From contig DOMV01000004.1 in NCBI GenBank assembly GCA_003509805.1, forward strand, positions 214-6,181: a DNA stretch of 5,968 nt, given 5' to 3'. A model generated the notes under the pieces. It was not told where the DNA came from. It was given only the letters and a program-made list of their open reading frames with translations, and made no database searches. Position 1 is the first letter of the stretch. Every line of letters starts with the position of its first letter. The translations under genes were made by a program, and so were the position numbers. This stretch comes from Planctomycetaceae bacterium. Lineage in GTDB: Bacteria; Planctomycetota; Planctomycetia; Pirellulales; Thermoguttaceae. Positions 1 through 5,604 of this stretch are shown here, one piece after another.

Positions 1-1
1 G

Positions 2-343
2 TATTTTCTCTCGATGGCCGGAGCCCGGGCGACCGATTGGGGAACGGACGTTCGGACCCCGCCACTCGCATCGACCGTCGCGCTGTCCGGGATGGAATTG
101 ATCGTCGACCTGGCCGAGTTGATCGATCTCGACGTCGAGATTGCGAAGAAGGGGAAGGAAATCGAGAAACTTCGCGGGTTCATCCGTTTGAAAGAAACGA
201 AACTGGCCGGTGATTTTCCCAAGAAGGCGCCTGCGCACGTCGTGGAAGCGGAACGCAACTCGCTTGCCGATCTCCGGGCTCAACTCACGGTCGCCGAAAC
301 GGCGCTCGCCCAACTGCAAACGGCTATACGGGCAACGCGATGA
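2..343 (+). CDS. valS: Valyl-tRNA synthetase, C-terminal end (5' partial)
   Basis: Only the last 113 residues are visible; the frame is open from the window edge, so the gene starts upstream. Valyl-tRNA synthetase charges tRNA-Val with valine in the cytoplasm. The visible part is the C-terminal tRNA-binding coiled-coil arm. A short lead-in contains PPLAST, then a beta-strand segment (GMELIVDLAELIDLDVEIAK, visible residues 30-49). The charged heptad-rich helices follow, with the family signature KKAPAHVVEAER at 74-85 (canonical ValRS has a similar KAPxxVVExER). The in-frame ATG at 14 is internal, not the start. The last codons (IRATR and stop) lie inside repeat copy 1, so the extreme C-terminus may have been supplied or altered by the repeat. 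The call rests on family recognition of the arm; the catalytic domain is not in view. Confidence 0.93.
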   Translation, partial: YFLSMAGARATDWGTDVRTPPLASTVALSGMELIVDLAELIDLDVEIAKKGKEIEKLRGFIRLKETKLAGDFPKKAPAHVVEAERNSLADLRAQLTVAETALAQLQTAIRATR

Positions 344-493
344 AAACGGACGTTTGGTCACGTCTGCCTGCCGCACTCACTTGCTCACAACTTTTGTTAA
401 TACAAGTATTTACACGGATCGTTCGAGCGGCAGGCGGTTATGTGCGGGATTGTACGCGGGAACGGTTTCAGGCCGTTTACAGCATAAAAACGG
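325..493 (-). repeat. Intergenic structured repeat, copy 1 (inverted relative to copies A, 2 and B)
   Basis: This is the closest relative of copy 2 (3521-3674), in opposite orientation. The block 414-441 matches the reverse complement of 3558-3585 at 26 of 28 bases, and 468-488 matches the reverse complement of 3523-3543 at 19 of 21. Similarity continues through the tail to 325, inside the last codons of valS. In the minus-strand reading the possible structure is: outer stem CGCG (455-458 with 336-339); a long stem of about 11 bp, 427-437 with 364-374; and a 3' hairpin GACGT / ACGTC (349-353 with 360-364) around loop GACCAA. The element fills the whole gap between the valS stop and the TPR-gene stop. 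No T-run follows any hairpin, so it is not a standard terminator. Boundaries are approximate. Confidence 0.8.
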
Positions 494-498
494 AGCGA

Positions 499-1482
499 CT
501 ACCGGCTGGGCAGCCGATGGTTCAGGGCGAGACGCAGCCGGTTGTGCAGATCGCCCCAGCCCGGGTTGTTCGGCGCCAGGCGGTAGGCATGTTGGAGCGT
601 CTGGTCGGCCTGTTCGAATCGCCCGGTTTCGATCTCGATCTCGGCGCGACGCAAACAAAGGGTCAGGTTTGCGGGATCATGCACGGATGCGATTGCCAAT
701 CGGTCGGCCGCTTCGGCGCATCGTCCCAGCATCAACAGTGTTTCCGCCTCGCCGACAAGTACGTTCACCGGTTCCGTGCCCCGGGTATACAATCGCCGTA
801 GATTTTGCCAACTGGCCAGCGCGTGTTCCGGTTGCCGCATTTTCATTTGGAGCTGCGCCAGCTCCGGCAGCAAGTCGCGGTTTTCCGGAGGCGCGAGCGA
901 GAGCGCCTTGAAATAATCGTTTCGCGATTCCAGATAAATGCCGTCGGACTCTTCGATTTTCCCCTGGGCCGCACGTTGTTCGCCGATATGGGACAACGCC
1001 CGGCCGCGAAGTTGCCAACCACGGAAATCCTTCGGCGCCTCCCGGATACATCGATTCGCCCAGGAAATCGACGTTTCGTATTGTCCGAGCACGATCAATT
1101 TTTCCGCAAGGGAAGCATCCAGCTCCATCAAGCGGACCGAGTCGAATCCTTTCGGCGTTTTGGCCGCTTCGAGCAATTGCGCTATCGATTCCCCCCGTTT
1201 TCCGCGCATCCAAAGCGCTTCGGCGTAATGAATCCGCAGTTCCCCCTCTTTTTGATTGATTTGGACCGCTTCACGGAGTTTCGACTCGGCTTCTTCCCAA
1301 TTGCCCTGGGCCATGGCCGCATTCCCTTCACGGGAAAGATCGCCGCTCCGCAACATGTTTTCAGTCAGGGGTTTGAGCGGATTGCGCAGTGGGTTGCGCA
1401 TCCGGCATGCAATCTGCGTTTCCGCGAGCAGAAGCAGGCAAAGGAGCGGCAAAACACGAATTGCGGGGAAAATGGTACGCAT
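499..1482 (-). CDS. Exported tetratricopeptide-repeat (TPR) protein, possible lipoprotein
   Basis: A 327-residue protein with an N-terminal export signal: basic residues at 2 and 9, a hydrophobic core at about 10-20 (LPLLCLLLLA), then Cys26. The residues before Cys26 are QIA, a poor lipobox because position -3 is Gln, so lipid attachment is uncertain. The rest is helical TPR-like repeats at about 51-80, 82-115, 119-150, 205-235, 242-270 and 273-305. The repeats show the usual small-residue and aromatic spacing (GNWEEAESKLREAVQI; GRFEQADQTLQHAYRLAP). Residues 152-200 look like a degenerate repeat or linker. TPR proteins are protein-binding scaffolds; no enzyme motif is visible and the partner is unknown. 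The ATG at 1482 is used because it gives the signal peptide; no Shine-Dalgarno is seen. The gene follows purF on the same strand after 128 bp. Confidence 0.86.
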   Translation of the reverse strand: MRTIFPAIRVLPLLCLLLLAETQIACRMRNPLRNPLKPLTENMLRSGDLSREGNAAMAQGNWEEAESKLREAVQINQKEGELRIHYAEALWMRGKRGESIAQLLEAAKTPKGFDSVRLMELDASLAEKLIVLGQYETSISWANRCIREAPKDFRGWQLRGRALSHIGEQRAAQGKIEESDGIYLESRNDYFKALSLAPPENRDLLPELAQLQMKMRQPEHALASWQNLRRLYTRGTEPVNVLVGEAETLLMLGRCAEAADRLAIASVHDPANLTLCLRRAEIEIETGRFEQADQTLQHAYRLAPNNPGWGDLHNRLRLALNHRLPSR

Positions 1483-1543
1483 ACCGGGGGAGCATACCCG
1501 ATACGGGGATTTTTTTCCAGATCAATCCGTCGAACACGCATTT

Positions 1544-1602
1544 TCAACGGTCCAAAACAGAAACCGGTAACAAAGCGTAGCGCAGCGACCGGAGTCCGTT
1601 GA
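1544..1602 (-). other. Nested inverted repeats just downstream of purF
   Basis: Three dyads are nested symmetrically: outer TCAACGG (1544-1550) with CCGTTGA (1596-1602), middle CCGGT (1564-1568) with ACCGG (1588-1592), and a small inner GCG-TAG-CGC. On the minus strand the structure begins 8 bases after the purF stop codon. No T-run follows, so it is not a canonical rho-independent terminator. It could be an mRNA 3' structure separating purF from the TPR gene, or a regulator site. The outer and middle stems are perfect by eye; folding energy was not computed. Confidence 0.4.
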
Positions 1603-1610
1603 CGGTATGC

Positions 1611-3233
1611 TCACGAGCCTCCGGACGTTTTTTGAGAAACATGCTCCGGGGACACCTTTCCATCGCGAATATCCCAATAGGTATCGATGGCGATCTCGTA
1701 AAGATGCTTTCCCCATCGAGTGGGATAATTTCCTGTAATACATGCCTGGCAAAGCGATTCCGGCTTGAATCCGACGGCATGGGGAATCGATTCGACCGGG
1801 AGATATCGGAGCGAATCCGCCCCCAGATCGGCCGCCATCCGATCTTCGATCTCCCGTGAAATGCACCAGGAATCAATCGGCGTGTGGGGTTCGATGTAAG
1901 AAGGGGCGTACAGTTCGTTGAAGGTGGACATATCGACCCCGTAAAAACAGGGGGCGATAATCGGCGGACAGGCGACCCGGACATGGATTTCCTTGACTTT
2001 CCCCAATTCGCGTATTCTCTGCAAAAGGACTCGCATCGAGGTCGAACGGACGATGGAATCATCGACAAGCAGGACCCGTTTCCCTTCAAGAACTTCTCGA
2101 AGCGGCGTGTATTTCGTTTCGGCCTTGCGGAGCCGGTATTCCCCGCCTTCGATAAAAGTCCGCCCGCTGTATCGGTTTCGAATGAGCCCTTCCAGGCTTG
2201 GCACTCCAAGCGCGTAAGCCATCGCATCGGCCGCCGCCTTGCTTGTATCGGGAACGGGCACGACGATCGTGTCCCCGTCGATCGGGACAGTACCGTCGTT
2301 CCGCTCCAGTCGGGCAAGTTCTTCCCCGAGATTTTTTCGGGCCATGTAAACGCTTCGGTCGTCGAGCGTACTGGCCACATTCGCGAAATAGACCCATTCG
2401 AAAAAACAGTGCGCCGTCGGTCTCGGCTCCGCGAAGCGCTCGAAACGAATTCCCTGTTCATTGACGATGATCGCCTGCCCCGGCTCGACGTTTTTGATGT
2501 TTTCTTCCGCAAAACCGAGATTGAACAGGGCGACGCTTTCACTGGCCGCCGCGAACAGGTTGCCTTCGATCGCGTAACAAAGGGGCTTCATGCCGAGCGG
2601 ATCGCGGGCGATGAGCATGTCGCCGTGCGCATTGAGGAGCGCCAGACAGTACGCGCCGTCGAATCCTTGGGCCATGTATCGACATACTGCCAGCAGATCC
2701 GATTCCACCTGCGGGGAAAGGGCGGCGCAGATGTAGTGCATGATGATTTCCGTATCCGTTTCCCGGGCCAGGTAGGTATTGTGATCGTCGAGCAGGGCTT
2801 CCCGCAGCACATCGTAATTGGCGAGCCTGCCGTTGAAGGCGAAGCTGAACCATTTGTGCTTTTTGATATGGTGCCGCTCGAACGGTTGGGCGTAACTGTG
2901 GTCGTCGCGGCCGCAGGTCGCATACCGGACATGGCCGATCGCGGCACGACCGGCGTATTGGTTCATCAGTTCGTGAAAGGCGGTCCGATGGGTGACCTGG
3001 AAAACCTCGGTGACGCTTCCGACGTTTTTGTAAGTGTCGATAAGTTGTTTGCGATTCGGAGAATACGTCGTAAAACCGGCCGCCAGTTGCCCTCGGTTCT
3101 GGAGATCGAGCAACATTCGGGGAATCAACTGGGAAACAGCTTCACGCCCCTGGGCCGGGCAGAGCGGCGAGTCCGCGCCTCCGGGAAGATGATAAATCGC
3201 CGCAACGCCGCACTCTTCGTGAAGATTGTCCAT
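1611..3233 (-). CDS. purF: Amidophosphoribosyltransferase (glutamine PRPP amidotransferase)
   Basis: A 540-residue protein catalysing the first committed step of de novo purine synthesis: PRPP + glutamine to 5-phosphoribosylamine + glutamate. The N-terminal class II glutaminase domain has catalytic Cys8 (EECGVAAI) after a 7-residue propeptide, Arg103 in GHVRYAT, Asn134-Gly135 for the oxyanion hole, and Asp160 in ETDTE. The PRTase domain has VPVPDTSKAA (325-334), NRYSGRTF (353-360) and the PRPP loop LLVDDSIVRSTS (388-399). The four ligands expected for the Bacillus-type [4Fe-4S] cluster are present: Cys276, Cys429, Cys495 and Cys498 (SLCQACITGNYPT). Unusual points are FNGRLAN where most PurF have HNGNLTN, and an insertion of about 12 residues near 20-40. 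The frame is open to 3464, but ATG 3233 places Cys8 correctly. No Shine-Dalgarno is seen. Confidence 0.96.
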   Translation of the reverse strand: MDNLHEECGVAAIYHLPGGADSPLCPAQGREAVSQLIPRMLLDLQNRGQLAAGFTTYSPNRKQLIDTYKNVGSVTEVFQVTHRTAFHELMNQYAGRAAIGHVRYATCGRDDHSYAQPFERHHIKKHKWFSFAFNGRLANYDVLREALLDDHNTYLARETDTEIIMHYICAALSPQVESDLLAVCRYMAQGFDGAYCLALLNAHGDMLIARDPLGMKPLCYAIEGNLFAAASESVALFNLGFAEENIKNVEPGQAIIVNEQGIRFERFAEPRPTAHCFFEWVYFANVASTLDDRSVYMARKNLGEELARLERNDGTVPIDGDTIVVPVPDTSKAAADAMAYALGVPSLEGLIRNRYSGRTFIEGGEYRLRKAETKYTPLREVLEGKRVLLVDDSIVRSTSMRVLLQRIRELGKVKEIHVRVACPPIIAPCFYGVDMSTFNELYAPSYIEPHTPIDSWCISREIEDRMAADLGADSLRYLPVESIPHAVGFKPESLCQACITGNYPTRWGKHLYEIAIDTYWDIRDGKVSPEHVSQKTSGGS

Positions 3234-3280
3234 CGTGTGGAGGATAAGGAATGAAGGGAAAGGAATGAGAAAACACCGAC

Positions 3281-3309
3281 ATTTTATGCCGGGCCGGGCC
3301 GGTATGCAA
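3281..3309 (-). promoter_or_regulatory. Probable sigma70-type promoter of purF with an internal dyad
   Basis: On the minus strand, TTGCAT (3304-3309, weak -35) and TAAAAT (3281-3286, 5 of 6 matches to the -10 consensus) are separated by exactly 17 bases. Transcription would start near 3274, giving a leader of about 40 bases to the purF ATG. The GC-rich spacer contains an imperfect dyad, ATACCGG and CCGGCAT around CCCGGC, which could be an operator. The -35 box matches only at TTG, so this is a likely but unproven promoter. Confidence 0.45.
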
Positions 3310-3334
3310 GGAGCAAGCCCAAAAAAACGCGACT

Positions 3335-3351
3335 TGGCCGCCTGTCGGCCA
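3335..3351 (-). other. Perfect 6-bp hairpin followed at a distance by a T7 run, upstream of the purF promoter
   Basis: TGGCCG and CGGCCA pair around a 5-base loop. On the minus strand seven Ts follow at 3321-3327, separated from the stem by about 7 bases (AGTCGCG). That gap is long for a rho-independent terminator. If transcripts entered from further upstream this could attenuate or insulate the purF promoter; otherwise it is chance structure in GC-rich DNA. Confidence 0.25.
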
Positions 3352-3370
3352 TCCGGGCAGACCATTCCCG

Positions 3371-3478
3371 GTTTGTATGCTGAAAACCATTGATATTTCC
3401 CGAAGCCGACGATTCGGGAGTCTGTCTTCCGTAGGTAAACAGGCGGTTTGATCGGAAAACTCAAACGGCTTCGGTGTA
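3371..3478 (+). repeat. Intergenic structured repeat, copy A
   Basis: This copy pairs most closely with copy B. Shared blocks are 3392-3410 versus 5325-5343 (17 of 19), the exact 15-mer GGTAAACAGGCGGTT (3434-3448 and 5381-5395), and the exact 12-mer CGGAAAACTCAA. Its head (TTTGTATGCTGAAAA) also resembles the heads of copies 1 and 2. Possible folding: a perfect 9-bp outer stem CCGAAGCCG (3400-3408) with CGGCTTCGG (3466-3474); a middle stem GTCTGT (3420-3425) with ACAGGC (3439-3444), one G-U; and a 3' hairpin GTTTGA (3446-3451) with TCAAAC (3461-3466). It lies in the purF/regulator divergent spacer, upstream of the purF promoter, in tandem with copy 2. Confidence 0.75.
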
Positions 3479-3520
3479 AAGAATGCCCGGCTCGTAAGGC
3501 ATCATTCCCATGCGGTCGGG

Positions 3521-3674
3521 CCTTTATACCGTAAACGGCCTGAGAATCCTCCCGCGAATAACCGCCTACCGCCCGAACGATCCGTTTATGTCATTATACA
3601 AACAGAAGTTAGAGGAGAGTGAGTGCGGCAGGCGGACTTGACCAAATGTTCGTTCTCATCGCGTTTCCAGTATA
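3521..3674 (+). repeat. Intergenic structured repeat, copy 2
   Basis: This copy is about 45 bp downstream of copy A in the same orientation and is the inverted partner of copy 1. Proposed stems are: outer CGCGA (3553-3557) with TCGCG (3659-3663); long CCGCCTACCGC (3562-3572) with GCGGCAGGCGG (3625-3635), all 11 positions paired with one G-U; and 3' hairpin GGAC (3634-3637) with GTTC (3648-3651) around a GACCAA-containing loop. Between copies 1 and 2 the long stem differs at positions that stay paired: a G-U becomes C-G, and a G-C becomes G-U. It ends about 75 bp before the regulator start codon, so it may lie in or near that gene's promoter or leader. Confidence 0.8.
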
Positions 3675-3749
3675 AAATCCTGTTCGAGCGCGAAATCCGC
3701 AATTTGAGCGGTCCGGTTCCAACTCACGTCTCCGATTTGTTCGTTCATC

Positions 3750-4886
3750 ATGTCCTACAACATCGCGGTTATCATCGAAACGATGAACACGTATGGTCGC
3801 GGTATCATCCGGGGAATCGGTCGGAGTTTACGGAACCGGCCGGCATGCACGCTTTTTTACGAAGAACGAACGCTCGACTCGCCGCCGCCGACTTGGCTGA
3901 AAACCATGAAGGGTGACGGGATCATCGTCCGTGACCGGACCGGGAAAAGCTGCCGAATCGCCCTCGCGACCGGCGCGCACGTGGTCGACCTGAGCGAAAA
4001 CAGACACCCCGGCGTGCCGACGGTCATCTCGAATCATGTCGCTTGCTCGCAATTGGCCGCACAACACTTGATTGAGAAAGGATTTGCGCACTTCGGATAC
4101 GTCGGTATCCAAGGGCGGCCCTTTTCGGACCGGCGGCGTGACGCCTTTCTTGAGGCGGTAGGAAATGCACACCTGTTCGAGTTGCCGAACGACGACCAGG
4201 CATTTTCTTCGTGGGGTAGTGATTATTCGAAACTGACCGACTGGCTCAAGAAGTTGCCCAAACCGATCGGCATTCTGGCCTGCTACGATATGCCGGGAGT
4301 TGGTGTCCTGCAAGCGTGCCGACTGGCCGGAATCAACGTCCCGGATACGGTCGCGGTGATCGGCATCAACAATGACGAATTGCAATGCTCCCTCTCGACC
4401 CCTCCGTTGAGCAGTGTGGCGCAGAACCAGGAACGACTCGGTTTCGAAGCGTGCGAACTGCTGTTCCGCCTCATCGAAGGTGGAGCCGCACCAAGGAGAA
4501 TACTTGAAATCGATCCGATCGGCGTGGTCGCACGACGTTCGACCGATATCGTCGTCATGCCGGACAGATTGATCGCCCGGGCGATCGGCATGATTCGGGA
4601 ACGGGCCTGCGAAGGAATCGGGATCGCGGAAATTGCGGAGAGTCTCGGGATGTCGCGGCGGACCTTCGAACGACGGTTTTACAAAGCGGTCAAACTGACC
4701 CCGCACGAGGAAATCACGGCAACCAGGTTGAAACGGGCCTGCGAACTGCTCGTCGAGACCTCGCTGCCGCTACGGACCGTCGCCAAGCGGATCGGTTTGG
4801 CCAGTCTGGCTCATTTTACCGAGGTTTTCGTCAAAAAATACGGGGTCAAACCCTCCGAATACCGACGCGGACCGACAAGCGACTGA
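3750..4886 (+). CDS. XylR-type transcriptional regulator (LacI-like sensor fused to AraC DNA-binding domain)
   Basis: A 378-residue cytoplasmic transcription factor. Residues 4-270 are a periplasmic-binding-protein-like ligand domain of LacI type: an IAVII first strand, the subdomain segment GVPTVISNHVACSQLAAQHLIEKG (88-111), GYVGI (116-120), SDRRRDAF (126-133), GILACYDMPGVGVLQACRLAGINVP (174-198), VAVIGINNDE (201-210), and the PPLSSVAQNQERLG segment (218-231). Residues about 272-374 are an AraC-type domain with two helix-turn-helix motifs: GIAEIAESLGMSRRTFERRF (291-310) and LPLRTVAKRIGLASLAHFTEVF (339-360), ending in the typical YGVKPSEYRR. Length and layout match the E. coli XylR type, whose sensors bind sugars. 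The ligand here is unknown and no sugar genes are adjacent. The ATG at 3750 starts directly at the first strand; no Shine-Dalgarno is visible. Confidence 0.95.
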   Translation: MSYNIAVIIETMNTYGRGIIRGIGRSLRNRPACTLFYEERTLDSPPPTWLKTMKGDGIIVRDRTGKSCRIALATGAHVVDLSENRHPGVPTVISNHVACSQLAAQHLIEKGFAHFGYVGIQGRPFSDRRRDAFLEAVGNAHLFELPNDDQAFSSWGSDYSKLTDWLKKLPKPIGILACYDMPGVGVLQACRLAGINVPDTVAVIGINNDELQCSLSTPPLSSVAQNQERLGFEACELLFRLIEGGAAPRRILEIDPIGVVARRSTDIVVMPDRLIARAIGMIRERACEGIGIAEIAESLGMSRRTFERRFYKAVKLTPHEEITATRLKRACELLVETSLPLRTVAKRIGLASLAHFTEVFVKKYGVKPSEYRRGPTSD

Positions 4887-4890
4887 ACGG

Positions 4891-5064
4891 ATGCGCACGC
4901 CCAACGTCGCCGCGCCGCCCAAAATCGTCGTCACCCCGCACCCGGCCGGCGCCGCGGCAGGGAGTGAAAACGGATTGTTGGGAATGTTAGCCGACCTGAC
5001 GGGATTTGGCACAGGGTTGATTTATGGCGGTTGCGAAAAAAGCCATGATAACGACGATAGTTGA
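4891..5064 (+). CDS. Possible small protein of 57 codons, unrecognised
   Basis: The ORF starts 4 bases after the regulator stop codon, the spacing of a translationally coupled gene. The first half is Pro/Ala-rich (MRTPNVAAPPKIVVTPHP) with GC-rich third positions, as in real genes here. The second half has a small glycine-rich hydrophobic segment (GLLGMLADLTGFGTGLIYGG), then a charged end (CEKSHDNDDS). I recognise no family. Its last 41 bases overlap the next ORF. It may be a small real gene, the truncated start of a lost gene, or chance in GC-rich DNA. Confidence 0.25.
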   Translation: MRTPNVAAPPKIVVTPHPAGAAAGSENGLLGMLADLTGFGTGLIYGGCEKSHDNDDS

Positions 5065-5326
5065 ATTCCTTTTTCTTGTGCCGGTTGCGTGTATCGGATT
5101 CTTTTTGCTTGTTTATTCGGCCGGCAAAAAAATAAAGGGATTTTCCGCTTTCGTGAAAAAAATTTGGATGGCTGTGCATCGTAGTGGCCATCCTTGTTGC
5201 TTCATGGCTTTCATTGCCATTGCTGTCGTCGCGCTCGCTAGAAAATTGTGCTCGCCTGTTTTTTCAGGTACTGCTTTTGGAACTTTTTGGTTCGATGCTT
5301 TTTTCCTTTATACTGAAGGCGGTTGA
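5024..5326 (+). CDS. Hypothetical membrane protein, possibly frameshifted or decayed
   Basis: A 100-codon ORF in DNA visibly richer in A and T than the neighbours. Residues 11-34 form one convincing transmembrane segment (VEFLFLVPVACIGFFLLVYS), followed by a basic stretch (GKKIKGFSAFVKK). After a run of seven As (5156-5162) the frame one base further along reads better as a membrane protein: GWLCIVVAILVASWLSLPLL, then LFFQVLLLELFGSMLFSFIL. In that frame about half the third positions are G or C by hand count, against somewhat fewer in the original frame. A frameshift at the A7 run is therefore likely if the region codes at all. Both readings run into repeat B near 5305, which supplies the stop codon of the unshifted frame. 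No family is recognised. T-rich DNA can mimic hydrophobic protein, so confidence is low. Confidence 0.3.
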   Translation: MAVAKKAMITTIVEFLFLVPVACIGFFLLVYSAGKKIKGFSAFVKKIWMAVHRSGHPCCFMAFIAIAVVALARKLCSPVFSGTAFGTFWFDAFFLYTEGG

Positions 5327-5424
5327 AATTTCCCGAAGGCGACTTTCAAGGAGACCGCCCACCGAAACAACACTGCCGAAGGTAAACAGGCGGTTGAGCG
5401 GAAAACTCAAGCCGGCCTCGACGC
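5305..5424 (+). repeat. Intergenic structured repeat, copy B
   Basis: The partner of copy A, sharing 17 of 19 bases at 5325-5343, an exact 15-mer at 5381-5395 and an exact 12-mer ending at 5410. It also carries ACCGCC(C)ACCG, matching ACCGCC(T)ACCG of copy 2, which links the two subgroups. Possible folding: middle stem ACCGCC (5354-5359) with GGCGGT (5389-5394); 3' hairpin TTGAG (5394-5398) with CTCAA (5406-5410) around CGGAAAA; and a weaker outer pairing of CCGAAGG (5333-5339) with the GGCCTCG region (5414-5420). It ends within two bases of the stop codon of the CheW-like remnant on the opposite strand. Confidence 0.75.
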
Positions 5425-5425
5425 A

Positions 5426-5593
5426 TTATATGGGAAGGGATGGAAGCGTTTCCATCTCATGTTCCCGGAGCAGCCTCGTTCCTTCGAGGATGATGACAAC
5501 CGCATCGCCGATCCTGCCCAGTCCCTGAATGTATCGGGCGCTGGTCGCCCCTGCCGCGCTGGGCGGCGGCGAAATCGGCGATTCGGCGATGTT
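5426..5593 (-). pseudogene. C-terminal remnant of a CheW-like chemotaxis coupling protein
   Basis: On the minus strand 55 codons ending at TAA (5426-5428) read like the last third of CheW: a Pro-containing lead-in (ISPPPSAAG), then SARYIQGLGRIGDAVVIIL, then EGTRLLREHEME. CheW family C-termini typically read RYI-x-G-x-G-x-[IL]-x-[DG]-x-[VIL]-[VIL]-[VIL]-LL. CheW couples chemoreceptors to the CheA kinase. Nothing of the N-terminal two thirds is present. The frame has no ATG, GTG or TTG upstream of the fragment before the receptor gene's stop codon; the only ATG is near the end. The fragment is in the same frame as the upstream receptor gene but is separated from it by a stop codon and a terminator. 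It is most likely a decayed cheW once following the receptor gene. The assignment rests on motif recognition over a short stretch. Confidence 0.55.
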
Positions 5594-5604
5594 CCTTGAG
5601 AATG

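Noticed and set aside
1495..1516. CCCG-ATA-CGGG hairpin followed by seven Ts on the plus strand
   Set aside because: The stem is only 4 bp and there is no plus-strand gene upstream to terminate.
805..1602. 265-codon plus-strand ORF
   Set aside because: Antisense to the TPR gene, which has a signal peptide and clear repeats; the plus-strand product is low-complexity in Arg and Phe with no motif.
1884..3254. Long 456-codon plus-strand ORF
   Set aside because: It lies entirely antisense to purF, whose motifs are clear. Its translation shows no recognisable domain and is a GC-driven shadow.
3234..3464. N-terminal extension of purF by 77 codons in the same open frame
   Set aside because: PurF must expose a catalytic Cys near its N-terminus, and ATG 3233 gives Cys8. 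The extension also runs through the proposed promoter and repeat copy A.
3593..3598. Perfect TATAAT on the minus strand inside repeat copy 2
   Set aside because: No -35-like hexamer at 16-18 bases upstream, and the corresponding segment in copy 1 is not conserved as a -10 box, so no promoter is called.
3638..3676. TTGACC and TATAAA as a promoter for the regulator
   Set aside because: The spacing is 27 bases, too long for sigma70; TTGACC also lies in the small hairpin of the repeat. TATAAA alone may still be a -10 box.
3828..4706. 292-codon minus-strand ORF
   Set aside because: Antisense to the XylR-type regulator, whose two domains are unambiguous.
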